NCBI RefSeq assembly: GCF_030682515.1
Contig: NZ_JAUXOD010000048.1
Coordinates: 1 to 45,073, forward strand
DNA: 45,073 bases
Reading direction: 5' to 3'
Origin: Hoeflea sp.
GTDB taxonomy: Bacteria > Pseudomonadota > Alphaproteobacteria > Rhizobiales > Rhizobiaceae
The stretch's first letter is position 1. Each line of letters begins with the position of its first letter. Positions 26,003 to 33,423 of this stretch are shown in pieces. A program made the position numbers and the translations under genes. The notes under the pieces were generated by a model that ran no database searches, had not been told where the DNA came from, and saw only the letters and a list, made by a program, of their open reading frames with translations.

Positions 26003-27898
26003 TTGACACTTACTCGACTTTTACTCGCCTCCACCGCCATCAGCCTGAGCGGCCTGGGCTTTGCCCATGCGGGTCCGGTCTCCGCCATGCGATCCCTGTC
26101 GGATCCGGGCTACGTGTCCTCGCAATCCGTCATCCGCATTCAGATGAGCGTCGCCGACGCCGAAGCCGAGCTGGCCCTGGCGCAGGCGCGGCTGGAGGAA
26201 GCACAGGCTTCGGGCGGAGACGTCGAGGCTGCCCAGGCAGACGTCGACGCCGCGCAGGCCAATCTGGACATCGCGCAATCCGCCGCAGCGCCTGAACCGG
26301 TTCCCGTGCCGGAAGCGGAGCCCGCGCCCGAACCCGCACTCGAGGACGTCCCCGTTCCCGAACCCGCCCCCGAACCGGATCCGGTTCCTGAGCCTGCACC
26401 CGAGGCTGCGCCGGCCCCTGAGGCAGTGCCTGAAGAACCTGCGCCCACGGCCGAAGAGCCCGCGCCTCCTGCAGAAGAACCTGCACCGGAAGCCGAACCC
26501 GCGCCCGAGGCCGTACCCGTTCCGGAACCCGCCCCGGAAGCTGCCCCTGCGCCAGAACCCGCCCCTGAAGCTGCGCCGGCGCCGGTGATCGAAGAGCCTG
26601 CAGCGGAAGAGCCTGCACCGGAAGCGGAAGAAACACCTGCTGCGGAGCCGGCACCGGAGCCTGCCCCCGAAGCCCCGGCCGAACAGCCGGCAGCGGAGGA
26701 ACCGGCGCCGGAAGCCCAGCCGGATGCGACTGCACCGGCGGCCGATCCTGCCACCGAGCCGGCGCCCGCGGTTGATCCCGCCACGGAGGCACCGGCATCC
26801 AAGGCCGAAGTGCTGGTCCTGCCGGTCGAAGACGGCGCCCCTGTGCTCGACAGCGCCAAGGAAGAGCCCGTAGCGGGCGAAGAGCCAGCACCGGCTGCGC
26901 CTGCGTCGAGCGAACCCGCCGCTCCCCCGCCCACCTCCGACGCTGAATCGCAGAGTCTGGCCCCCCTCAGTGAACCTGTTCCGCAGGCGCTCTTGGAAAC
27001 AGGCGAGCGCTTCGAACAGGCGCCCTCCCGCGAGCAGGAGACGAATGTCACGATCATCAACCAGATCGACAACCGCACCATCATCGAAATCGACAATCGC
27101 ACGATCATCGAGCATGATGATCGGCGCAGGCTGCAGGCCGGCAGCGAAGAGGTCTATTACGAGCGGCTCAGCGGCGGCCGCGTCCGCGAGGTCGTGGTGC
27201 GTCCCAACGGCGTTCAGCTGGTGACGATCACCAACCGCTGGGGCGACATGATCCAGCGCAGCCGGATCATGCCGGACGGACGGGAATATGTGCTGTTCTA
27301 CGCCGATGTCCGCAGCGACGGCTCGCGTCAGGCCTTCGTCGATCCGGGCCGGAACCTGCCCCGGCTGAGGCTGCAGATTCCGATCGAGGAGTATATCCTC
27401 GACGCGACTTTAGCGGAGCCCTCGGCCTATCTCGAGTTCCTGATGGAGCCGCCAGTCGAACAGGTGGAGCGTCTCTATTCGGTCGAGGAAGTCCGCCGCT
27501 CGGCCCGTATCCGCGACAAGGTTCGCCGCATCGATCTCGACACCCTCACCTTCGAGTTCGGCAAGGCTTCGATCGCCGATGACCAGATCCAGCGGCTTTC
27601 GGATGTGGCTGGGGCCATGTCCCGGATTCTTGAGGCGAATCCCGCCGAGACCTTCCTGATCGAAGGCCACACCGACGCGGTGGGCACGGACAATGCCAAC
27701 CTGCTGCTGTCGGACAGGCGCGCCGAAACGATCGCCGTGGCGCTGACCGACGTGTTCGGCATCCCGCCTGAAAACCTGGTCACCCAGGGCTATGGCGAAC
27801 GCTACCTCAAGATCCGGACCGAAGCGCCCGAACGGCTCAACCGCCGCGTGACGATCCGGCGGATCACGCCGCTGGTCACTCCGGTCGCCTCGCGGTAA
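26003..27898 (+). CDS. Secreted OmpA-family protein with long Pro/Glu/Ala-rich linker
   Basis: 631 residues from TTG 26003, chosen because AAAGGAG is 8 bases upstream and the product then begins with a clean signal peptide (MTLTRLLLASTAISLSGLGF, cleavage near AHAG). Residues 45-90 form a heptad-like Ala/Glu/Gln coiled coil. About 93-320 is a low-complexity stretch of EPAPE-type repeats, probably spanning the periplasm. A tandem IDNRTIIE repeat occurs near 354-369, followed by a conserved region with RIMPDGREYVLFYAD. The C-terminal OmpA domain (about 510-620) carries FEFGKASI, EGHTDAVGTDNANLLLSDRR and the RLNRRVTIRR end typical of peptidoglycan binding. It likely ties the envelope to the wall. 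A strong hairpin terminator follows. Confidence 0.88.
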   Translation: MTLTRLLLASTAISLSGLGFAHAGPVSAMRSLSDPGYVSSQSVIRIQMSVADAEAELALAQARLEEAQASGGDVEAAQADVDAAQANLDIAQSAAAPEPVPVPEAEPAPEPALEDVPVPEPAPEPDPVPEPAPEAAPAPEAVPEEPAPTAEEPAPPAEEPAPEAEPAPEAVPVPEPAPEAAPAPEPAPEAAPAPVIEEPAAEEPAPEAEETPAAEPAPEPAPEAPAEQPAAEEPAPEAQPDATAPAADPATEPAPAVDPATEAPASKAEVLVLPVEDGAPVLDSAKEEPVAGEEPAPAAPASSEPAAPPPTSDAESQSLAPLSEPVPQALLETGERFEQAPSREQETNVTIINQIDNRTIIEIDNRTIIEHDDRRRLQAGSEEVYYERLSGGRVREVVVRPNGVQLVTITNRWGDMIQRSRIMPDGREYVLFYADVRSDGSRQAFVDPGRNLPRLRLQIPIEEYILDATLAEPSAYLEFLMEPPVEQVERLYSVEEVRRSARIRDKVRRIDLDTLTFEFGKASIADDQIQRLSDVAGAMSRILEANPAETFLIEGHTDAVGTDNANLLLSDRRAETIAVALTDVFGIPPENLVTQGYGERYLKIRTEAPERLNRRVTIRRITPLVTPVASR

Positions 27899-27922
27899 GC
27901 CGGTCCACAGTCCGATCCAACA

Positions 27923-27957
27923 AAAACGCCCCGTGTTCATCGAACACGGGGCGTTTT
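27923..27957. terminator. Bidirectional terminator between the OmpA-like and DUF2155 genes
   Basis: A perfect 16-base-pair stem from AAAACGCCCCGTGTTC (27923-27938) to its complement ending at 27957, with a 3-base loop. The A run on one side and T run on the other mean it can stop transcription from both converging genes. Confidence 0.93.
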
Positions 27958-27979
27958 GCCGTTGTGGAACCCTGAGGAC

Positions 27980-28423
27980 TCAGTTGCCCGAAGTCGGCGC
28001 CGGAATGTCGGACTGCTGCTTGCATTCCTTGAGCCAGACGTCATAGACGGCGTGATCGACCGCATTGAGGCCGGGCGAATCGGCGAACATCCATCCGGTG
28101 AACAGGCGGCGGATCTTGCGGTCGAGGGTGATCTCGTCGACCTCGACGAAGGTGGTGGTCTTGGGCGCCTCGGTCTCGTCGCGGCTGTAGCAGACACGCG
28201 GCGTCACCTGGAGCGCGCCGAACTGAACGGTCTCGCCGACATAGACATCGAAGGTGGTGATTCGGCCGGTGATCTTGTCGATCCCGGAGAACACCGCCAC
28301 GGGATTCTCGATCCGGGCGGCCTGGGCCGGCGCGATCGCGCCCGACATGGCCAGTGGCAAAACAAGCGACACGGCGACGAACGCAGCGGCGCGCTTTGCG
28401 GAATAGAATGCGTGGATGGTCAT
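27980..28423 (-). CDS. DUF2155 domain-containing secreted protein
   Basis: 147 residues from ATG 28423; an in-frame GTG at 28432 would add three residues (MKL). A signal peptide ends near APAQA. The mature protein has the DUF2155 pattern: an FSGIDKITGRITTFDVYVGE opening, RVCYSRDETEAP in the middle and FTGWMFADSPGLNAVDHAVY near the end, with two cysteines (RVC and KEC) that may form a disulfide. Function is unknown. In rhizobia this gene usually precedes the NDUFA12 gene or lies beside it, as here: the NDUFA12 gene is upstream on the same strand, 116 bases away. A CtrA-like motif lies at 28482-28500. Confidence 0.88.
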   Translation of the reverse strand: MTIHAFYSAKRAAAFVAVSLVLPLAMSGAIAPAQAARIENPVAVFSGIDKITGRITTFDVYVGETVQFGALQVTPRVCYSRDETEAPKTTTFVEVDEITLDRKIRRLFTGWMFADSPGLNAVDHAVYDVWLKECKQQSDIPAPTSGN

Positions 28424-28481
28424 CAGCTTCACTCGTCACAATGCCCGATCGGGGCGCTCCGGAATCTCTACCGCACCGGCG

Positions 28482-28500
28482 TCAACGAAGCGTTAACCAT
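28482..28500. promoter_or_regulatory. Possible CtrA-like box upstream of the DUF2155 gene
   Basis: TCAA (28482-28485), seven bases, then TTAA (28493-28496) matches TTAA-N7-TTAA at seven of eight positions, and TTAACCAT (28493-28500) is an exact CtrA half-site. It is about 60-75 bases upstream of the DUF2155 start. Suggestive only. Confidence 0.35.
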
Positions 28501-28538
28501 GAATTGTGGCATGGCTGCGCCATTGTTTCGGTGGTCTG

Positions 28539-28937
28539 TCAGGATTTCGGGGTCCAGGCGTCATAGTCGCCGGTCACGTGCGGACGGGCGCCCTGGTTGA
28601 GGATCGAGCCCTTGGGACGGTAGGCGCGGCCGGTGCCGGTCAGGTTGGGCTGATGCGCCGTTTCCCAGGGCTTGGCCGCATAGACCTCGTCTGCGGGCGA
28701 CACATCGGTGCGGTGATGCATCCAGCCGTGCCAGCCGGCGGGAATGGCGGAGGCTTCGGCGGCGCCGTTGTAGATCACCCAGCGGCGCGTGCGGCCTTCC
28801 GAATCCTGGCCGCCTTCGTAATAGAGGTTGCCGGCTTCATCCTCGCCGACATGCTTTCCATGCCGCCATGTGTGAAACCTGGTGCCGAGCGTCTGACCAT
28901 TCCACCAGGTGAATATCTGAAGCAGGAGCGTCTTCAT
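28539..28937 (-). CDS. NDUFA12-family NADH:ubiquinone oxidoreductase accessory subunit
   Basis: 132 residues, the bacterial length. Homologous to the mitochondrial complex I accessory subunit B17.2, found in alphaproteobacterial complex I. Recognised from FTWWNGQTLGTRFHTWRHGK, VGEDEAGNLYYE, RRWVIYNG, IPAGWHGWMHH and WETAHQPNLTGTGRAYRP. No signal peptide or membrane helix, in keeping with a peripheral subunit at the matrix/cytoplasmic arm. It is upstream of the DUF2155 gene on the same strand. The main nuo operon is not in the window, as usual for this gene. Confidence 0.93.
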   Translation of the reverse strand: MKTLLLQIFTWWNGQTLGTRFHTWRHGKHVGEDEAGNLYYEGGQDSEGRTRRWVIYNGAAEASAIPAGWHGWMHHRTDVSPADEVYAAKPWETAHQPNLTGTGRAYRPKGSILNQGARPHVTGDYDAWTPKS

Positions 28938-29054
28938 GAAAGCCTCTTGTCCGTGGACCCGGCGACCCGTTCGAAGGGCCGCGTCATATCCCGCCTTATG
29001 GCCCGAGGGCGCGGCAATGTCCAGTGGCGGGCCTTGTGGCGAAAGGTCTTATGC

Positions 29055-29519
29055 TCAGCGCAGTTTCATCTTGAACCCGGCATGGCTCTGGGCAAAGCCG
29101 AGGCTCTTGTAGAACCGGTGGGCGTCGATCCGCGCGGCGTTCGACATCAGCTGCACCAGCCGCGCGCCCTTGTCGCGGGCTTCCGCGATCGCATGATGGA
29201 TCATCGCCTGGCCGATGCCGCGCCCGCGCATGTCGCCGCGGGTGTGGACCGCCTCGATCGTGAGGTTCGATCCGCCCCTGCCCGTGAGCGAGGTGATCAG
29301 CGTGGTCTGAAAGGTGCCCACAACCTCGCCGCCCAGCACCGCGACATAGAGCGTGTCGTTAGGGCTCGCGGCAATACGGTCGAAGGCTTCGAGGTAGAGC
29401 GGCAGATTGGCCGGATCGGCGCTGTCGCCATGGCCGCCGAGTGTGTCCTCGGCAAACATCGCCGCGATGGCCGCCACATCGGCCCGTTCGGCGGGGCGAA
29501 TTTCGACGATCTCCGTCAT
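29055..29519 (-). CDS. GNAT-family N-acetyltransferase
   Basis: 154 residues, a single GNAT domain. The acetyl-CoA-binding loop is in MRGRGIGQAMIHHAI (near residue 100), preceded by beta strands EVVGTFQTTLI and NLTIEAVHT, and followed by AHRFYKSLGFAQ, the usual C-terminal motif B. The acceptor is unknown. It stands alone on the minus strand between the NDUFA12 gene and a divergent secreted protein gene. One of five GNAT-domain genes in this stretch. Confidence 0.88.
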   Translation of the reverse strand: MTEIVEIRPAERADVAAIAAMFAEDTLGGHGDSADPANLPLYLEAFDRIAASPNDTLYVAVLGGEVVGTFQTTLITSLTGRGGSNLTIEAVHTRGDMRGRGIGQAMIHHAIAEARDKGARLVQLMSNAARIDAHRFYKSLGFAQSHAGFKMKLR

Positions 29520-29669
29520 GGCGTCACCGGCGCGCCTGCGGGTGAACCTTTGCGGCGAAGCGGCGAAGAATTGTCATGGGTGCGCACAGCATGATCCTTG
29601 ATGCGACCGGCTTGTCCCGAATCCCGGACCCCGGCATGATGGCACCCATAGCAGAGGAGGAGAGCGTTC

Positions 29670-30095
29670 ATGAACCCGAGTTTCGCGGCCGCGGCGCTGT
29701 TGTGCACAGTGCTGGCGTCATCCACCGTTACAGCCCAGGACGGACCGATCGGCATTGCGTTTGCCGAAGCGCCGGAACAGTCCTCGGGCGTCTGCACCGG
29801 CCAGAACACCGACAAGACGCTCGCCTGCGCCCGGGCCAAATGCGTCGATGGCGGCGCGCTGGCGGAAGACTGCCTGAGGGTCAAATGGTGCTACCCGGCC
29901 GGCTGGTCGGCCGATCTCTTCGTCCAGCACCAGGAAGGCATCCACTGGCACGAATATCTCTGCGGCTGGGACTCGAAGGAAGCCGTTCAGGCCGCCGCCG
30001 CGGTTGCCTGCAACCGTGACCTTAGGCCCTACATCATCGAATGCTCGACGGTCAGGTTCTGGGACAATCTGGGCCAGGAAATCGCCGCCGAGTGA
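29670..30095 (+). CDS. Small secreted cysteine-rich protein of unknown function
   Basis: 141 residues. Signal peptide (AAAALLCTVLASSTVTAQ, cleavage near residue 23). The mature chain of about 118 residues has eight cysteines, enough for four disulfides, and many Trp/Tyr (HWHEYLCGW, FWDNLGQE). Strong ribosome site GAGGAGGAGAG just before ATG 29670. I recognise no domain name. The gene lies between GNAT genes, ending 10 bases before the convergent GNAT gene at 30106. Periplasmic or extracellular location is inferred from the signal and cysteine content. Confidence 0.8.
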   Translation: MNPSFAAAALLCTVLASSTVTAQDGPIGIAFAEAPEQSSGVCTGQNTDKTLACARAKCVDGGALAEDCLRVKWCYPAGWSADLFVQHQEGIHWHEYLCGWDSKEAVQAAAAVACNRDLRPYIIECSTVRFWDNLGQEIAAE

Positions 30096-30105
30096 TTGGC
30101 TGCCG

Positions 30106-30603
30106 CTACAAGGCGAGCGGCTTTGACAGGATCAGCGCCGGGATGCCCGACTCCCCCTTGCCGCAATTGGCGGTGCGGCCGGTTTCTTCCATGCCATGGG
30201 CCTTGTAGAAGGCGATGGCCGGCTCGTTGCCGGGATCGACTTCCAGCGTCAGGCTCTGCGCATCGGGAAAGCAGGTCTCGATCTCGGCGAACAGGTCGCG
30301 CCCGACGCCGAGCCCCTGGCATGCGGGCCGGACGTAAAGCTGGTGCAGGGACACCGCCTTGGTGTCGGCCGCAAAGCTCGCAAAGGCCACGCCGCCGATC
30401 ATCTTGCCGTCATCGGCCACCAGGAACTCGCCATGCGGGCGTTCGAGAGAGGCCTTGATCGCGGCTTCCGAATGCCAGTCGGCGATGATCTCCTCGACCT
30501 TCGCGGCCCCATAGAACGGCGCGTAGGTCGCCCGCCAGGTCTCGGCCAGCACGTCGCGGATGGCGGGAATGTCGCGGCCGGAGGCGGAGCGGACGAAGAA
30601 CAT
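30106..30603 (-). CDS. GNAT-family N-acetyltransferase, downstream of gatB
   Basis: 165 residues. GNAT fold with the CoA loop in RPACQGLGVGRDLFAEI (near residue 95) and AIAFYKAHGMEETGR as motif B. The N-terminal VRSASGRDIPAIRDVLAETWRATYAPFYG is typical of the RimI/YjbC-like stand-alone enzymes. It starts 7 bases after the gatB stop on the same strand, so it is the second gene of a gatB operon. The acceptor is unknown. Confidence 0.9.
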   Translation of the reverse strand: MFFVRSASGRDIPAIRDVLAETWRATYAPFYGAAKVEEIIADWHSEAAIKASLERPHGEFLVADDGKMIGGVAFASFAADTKAVSLHQLYVRPACQGLGVGRDLFAEIETCFPDAQSLTLEVDPGNEPAIAFYKAHGMEETGRTANCGKGESGIPALILSKPLAL

Positions 30604-30610
30604 CGCGACC

Positions 30611-32116
30611 CTACTCGTCCACGATGCCGAGCTTGGCCTTGACCAGGTCCTGCACAGCCTGGGGGTTGGCCTTGCCGCCGGTCGCCTTCATCACCTGGCC
30701 CACGAACCAGCCGGCGAGCGCGGGCTTGGCTGCGACCTTGGCGACCTGATCGGGATTGGCGGCGATGATTTCGTCGACGGCCTTTTCGATGGCGCCGGTG
30801 TCTGTGACCTGCTTCATGCCGCGGCTCTCGACGACGTCTGCCGGATTGCCGCCTTCCTGCCAGATGATCTCGAACAGGTCCTTGGCGATCTTGCCGGAGA
30901 TGGTGCCGTCCTTGATCAGGTCCAGGATGCCGCCAAGCTGGACGGGGGAAACCGGAGTCTCTTCAATGGCTTTGCCGGCTTTGTTCAAGGCGCCCAGGAG
31001 GTCGTTGATGACCCAGTTGGCGGCGGTCTTGCCGTCGCGGCCCTTCGCCAGTTCCTCGTAATAGTCGGCGATCGCCTTTTCCGACACGAGAATCGAGGCG
31101 TCGTAGACGCTCAAGCCCATGTCGCGCACCAGCCGCGCCTTTTTGTCGTCGGGGAGTTCCGGCAGGTGGGCCCTCAGTTCCTCGACAAAGGCGTCGTCGA
31201 ATTCGAGCGGCAGCAGGTCGGGGTCGGGGAAATAGCGGTAGTCATGCGCGTCCTCCTTGGAGCGCATCGAGCGGGTCTCGCCCTTGCCCGGGTCGAACAG
31301 GCGGGTCTCCTGGTCAATGGTGCCGCCATCCTCGATGATGGCGATCTGGCGCCTGGCTTCATAGTCGATGGCCTGGCCGACAAAGCGGATCGAGTTGACG
31401 TTCTTGATCTCGCAGCGGGTGCCGAACTCGCCGCCCGGCTTCCTGACCGAGACATTGACGTCGGCGCGCATCGAGCCCTCGTCCATGTTGCCGTCGCAGG
31501 TGCCGAGATAGCGCAAGATCGAGCGGAGCTTGGTGACATAGGCCTTGGCCTCATCGGCCGAGCGCATGTCGGGCTTGGAGACGATCTCCATCAGCGCCAC
31601 GCCGGAACGGTTCAGATCGACATAGGACATGGACGGATGCTGGTCATGCATCGACTTGCCGGCGTCCTGCTCCAGGTGCAGCCGCTCGATGCCGATCTCG
31701 ATGTCCTCGAACTGGCCCTGGCGGTCGGGACCGACGGAGATGATGATCTCGCCCTCGCCGACGATCGGATCCTTGTACTGGGAGATCTGGTAGCCCTGCG
31801 GCAGGTCGGGGTAGAAATAGTTCTTGCGGTCGAACACCGACCGCTTGTTGATCTGCGCCTTGAGGCCGAGGCCGGTGCGCACGGCCTGGCGCACGCATTC
31901 CTCATTGATCACCGGCAGCATGCCCGGCATCGCCGCATCCACCAGGCTCACATTGGAGTTTGCGTCCTTGCCGAAGGTGGTCGAGGCGCCCGAGAACAGC
32001 TTCGAGTGGCTCGTCACCTGGGCGTGAACCTCAAGCCCGATGATGACTTCCCAGTCGCCGGTGGCGCCGGGAATGAAGCGTTTGGGATCGGGGGTGCGGG
32101 TGTCGACGAGGGTCAT
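30611..32116 (-). CDS. gatB: Aspartyl/glutamyl-tRNA(Asn/Gln) amidotransferase subunit B
   Basis: 501 residues, standard length. Part of GatCAB, which converts misacylated Glu-tRNA(Gln) and Asp-tRNA(Asn) to the correct amides; GatB binds the tRNA and activates the carboxyl with ATP. Conserved blocks: [13 protein letters not shown] near the N-terminus, [37 protein letters not shown], and the C-terminal YqeY-like helical domain ending in [17 protein letters not shown]. It is 6-9 kb from gatC/gatA and followed by a GNAT gene 7 bases downstream. The divergent DUF6455 gene shares its upstream region. Confidence 0.97.
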   Translation of the reverse strand: MTLVDTRTPDPKRFIPGATGDWEVIIGLEVHAQVTSHSKLFSGASTTFGKDANSNVSLVDAAMPGMLPVINEECVRQAVRTGLGLKAQINKRSVFDRKNYFYPDLPQGYQISQYKDPIVGEGEIIISVGPDRQGQFEDIEIGIERLHLEQDAGKSMHDQHPSMSYVDLNRSGVALMEIVSKPDMRSADEAKAYVTKLRSILRYLGTCDGNMDEGSMRADVNVSVRKPGGEFGTRCEIKNVNSIRFVGQAIDYEARRQIAIIEDGGTIDQETRLFDPGKGETRSMRSKEDAHDYRYFPDPDLLPLEFDDAFVEELRAHLPELPDDKKARLVRDMGLSVYDASILVSEKAIADYYEELAKGRDGKTAANWVINDLLGALNKAGKAIEETPVSPVQLGGILDLIKDGTISGKIAKDLFEIIWQEGGNPADVVESRGMKQVTDTGAIEKAVDEIIAANPDQVAKVAAKPALAGWFVGQVMKATGGKANPQAVQDLVKAKLGIVDE

Positions 32117-32234
32117 GGCAGGCTCATTATCCAGGAAGTATCAACTCCCTGTCGGGTAGAACAAAGCCGGCCCGACTGCAAGGCTTTCCGGGCATTCGGG
32201 TGCGGCAATCGCGCCCAGGCCGGGTGAAGATTGT

Positions 32235-32248
32235 TTGACCGAGATCAA
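32235..32248 (+). promoter_or_regulatory. FNR/FixK-type box upstream of the DUF6455 gene
   Basis: TTGAC-CGAG-ATCAA matches the FNR consensus TTGAT-N4-ATCAA at nine of ten defined bases. The centre is 61 bases upstream of the DUF6455 ATG. An activator at -41.5 would put the start of transcription near 32283, with a weak -10 candidate GATTCT at 32271-32276. It points to induction of the DUF6455 gene under oxygen limitation. It also lies 119-132 bases upstream of the divergent gatB start, but at the wrong distance for direct activation there. Confidence 0.65.
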
Positions 32249-32302
32249 GGCGGACGCCGGCCTGACATGGGATTCTTCCTCAACACCATAGAGGAGTGGA
32301 TC

Positions 32303-32587
32303 ATGAGCGTTCTTGATATTTTCAACCGGCTGACCCAGCAGGCAGACCTGATGGACGCCATGATGAAGAAACTCGGCGTCGCCGACGAGATGTCGAAGCT
32401 GCCCGACCATGCCGGCGTCCTGCGCCGCGCGGCCAACCGGTGCCTGACCTGCGACCGTCCCGATGCCTGCGAGCACTGGCTGGCCAATGAGACCCATCCG
32501 GACGAAGCCCCCGGCTTCTGCCGCAACCACGACCTTTTTGAGCGGGTGCTCGGAACCATGGAAAAACAAGCACAACCCGCAGCCTGA
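32303..32587 (+). CDS. DUF6455-like small cysteine/histidine protein
   Basis: 94 residues from ATG 32303, chosen because GAGGAG ends 6 bases upstream; an in-frame TTG at 32231 lies within the FNR box region and is rejected. The N-terminal half is helical (LTQQADLMDAMMKKLGV). The C-terminal half has conserved Cys/His: RCLTCDRPDACEHWL then PGFCRNHDLF, four cysteines and two histidines that could bind zinc or an iron-sulfur cluster. I recognise the overall pattern as the DUF6455 family, with no assigned role. It is controlled, by inference, from the FNR-type box upstream, and followed by a rho-independent terminator, so it is a monocistronic gene. Confidence 0.8.
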   Translation: MSVLDIFNRLTQQADLMDAMMKKLGVADEMSKLPDHAGVLRRAANRCLTCDRPDACEHWLANETHPDEAPGFCRNHDLFERVLGTMEKQAQPAA

Positions 32588-32629
32588 TTTTCAGCTCCCT
32601 CTAGGCAGAGATGTCTTTGCCCACTTCAA

Positions 32630-32666
32630 GACCCGGAACGGACCCCCGTTTCCGGGTCCTTTTTTG
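32630..32666 (+). terminator. Rho-independent terminator after the DUF6455 gene
   Basis: GACCCGGAA (32630-32638) pairs with TTCCGGGTC (32650-32658), followed by CTTTTTT. It lies 42 bases after the stop and between converging genes. Confidence 0.9.
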
Positions 32667-32684
32667 CCCTCTGCCTGGGCTGTG

Positions 32685-33209
32685 TCACGGGCTGTAGAGC
32701 CCGTCTTCCTCCGGGCCCGGTTCCGAAGCGGGCTCGAACTCCTTGATCATCTCCACCTTGTCGATGTCGGCGTCGAGCGGTTCGGAATAGGTGACGAAAT
32801 AGGTCTTGACCCGATAACCCTGGCGCTTGAACAGCCGGATCGCGCCGAGATTGCGGGCATGTGTGTCGAGCCGCGCGGCGGCATGGCCGCGCTGCCTGAT
32901 GGCGGCCTCGAGGTCGTCGAGCAGGGCGGTGCCGATGCCCCTGCCCTGAAACGCCGGATGAACCCAGAGGTCGGTGATGAAATCATCGGCCTTTTCGCAA
33001 GACCCCCAGCCGGCCAGGTCGCCGTCCCACTCGGCCACCAGAATATCGGGCCAGCAGCGGGTGCAGAAATCGAAATAGGCGTTCCTGGCATTCTCGCGCA
33101 GCCGGGCGGCATCCTCGCCCCAGAGCTTGACCGCGGTCTCCCAGGCCGCCAGTCCGATCTTGGCGAGATCCTGGGCTTCGGCGGAACTGGCAGGCCGGAT
33201 GACAAGCAT
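32685..33209 (-). CDS. GNAT-family N-acetyltransferase
   Basis: 174 residues from ATG 33209 (MLVIRPASSAEAQDLA); the frame stays open to 33368, but the extra 53 codons cover a palindromic element, so the inner ATG with GGAA nearby is preferred. GNAT motif A is HPAFQGRGIGTALLDDLEAA, followed by ARLDTHARNLGAIRLFKRQGYR (motif B). The tail is acidic (EFEPASEPGPEEDG). Acceptor unknown. The vWA protein gene is upstream on the same strand, separated by the palindromes. Confidence 0.85.
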   Translation of the reverse strand: MLVIRPASSAEAQDLAKIGLAAWETAVKLWGEDAARLRENARNAYFDFCTRCWPDILVAEWDGDLAGWGSCEKADDFITDLWVHPAFQGRGIGTALLDDLEAAIRQRGHAAARLDTHARNLGAIRLFKRQGYRVKTYFVTYSEPLDADIDKVEMIKEFEPASEPGPEEDGLYSP

Positions 33210-33312
33210 GAAGTCGGTTCCATTGCGGAAGGCCAAGACCGGCCCACCGGAGTCTCGTGCAAAGATTGTGTCACACGATACCCCGGCGCGGACCGTTTCA
33301 GCAATCACCCGG

Positions 33313-33362
33313 CTGGAGCATCCAGCAATCAGGCGGAAACGCCTGACCGCAGGATGCTCCAG
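33313..33362. repeat. Nested palindrome with GAAA tetraloop
   Basis: Outer arms CTGGAGCATCC (33313-33323) and GGATGCTCCAG (33352-33362) are perfect complements. A symmetric 5/5-base internal loop follows, then inner arms TCAGGCG (33329-33335) and CGCCTGA (33340-33346) closed by GAAA. It is 18 paired bases in a 50-base element. It resembles intergenic palindromic repeats of rhizobia, or a folded RNA. It lies between the vWA gene and the GNAT gene. Confidence 0.8.
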
Positions 33363-33386
33363 ATTCAAAGATATAGACCGTCTTTT

Positions 33387-33406
33387 GTGCGTCCAAATGG
33401 ACGCAC
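33387..33406. repeat. Second palindrome, 8-base perfect arms
   Basis: GTGCGTCC (33387-33394), AAAT, GGACGCAC (33399-33406). It lies 24 bases from the nested palindrome and 17 bases past the vWA gene stop. Imperfect pairing extends outward (TAGACCGTC with GGCGCTCTGG). Together the two may form one mosaic repeat element, and could also end vWA transcription, although only a short run of A/T is present. Confidence 0.75.
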
Positions 33407-33423
33407 GGCGCTCTGGCAGACCG

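Noticed and set aside
26290-26960. Repeated EPAPE-coding DNA considered as a repeat array or CRISPR-like locus
   Set aside because: The units are irregular, in frame, and encode a low-complexity linker within one protein; there are no constant repeats with unique spacers.
33210-33368. N-terminal extension of the GNAT gene at 32685
   Set aside because: The added codons run across the palindromic element, lack family resemblance, and the inner ATG at 33209 opens a normal GNAT N-terminus.
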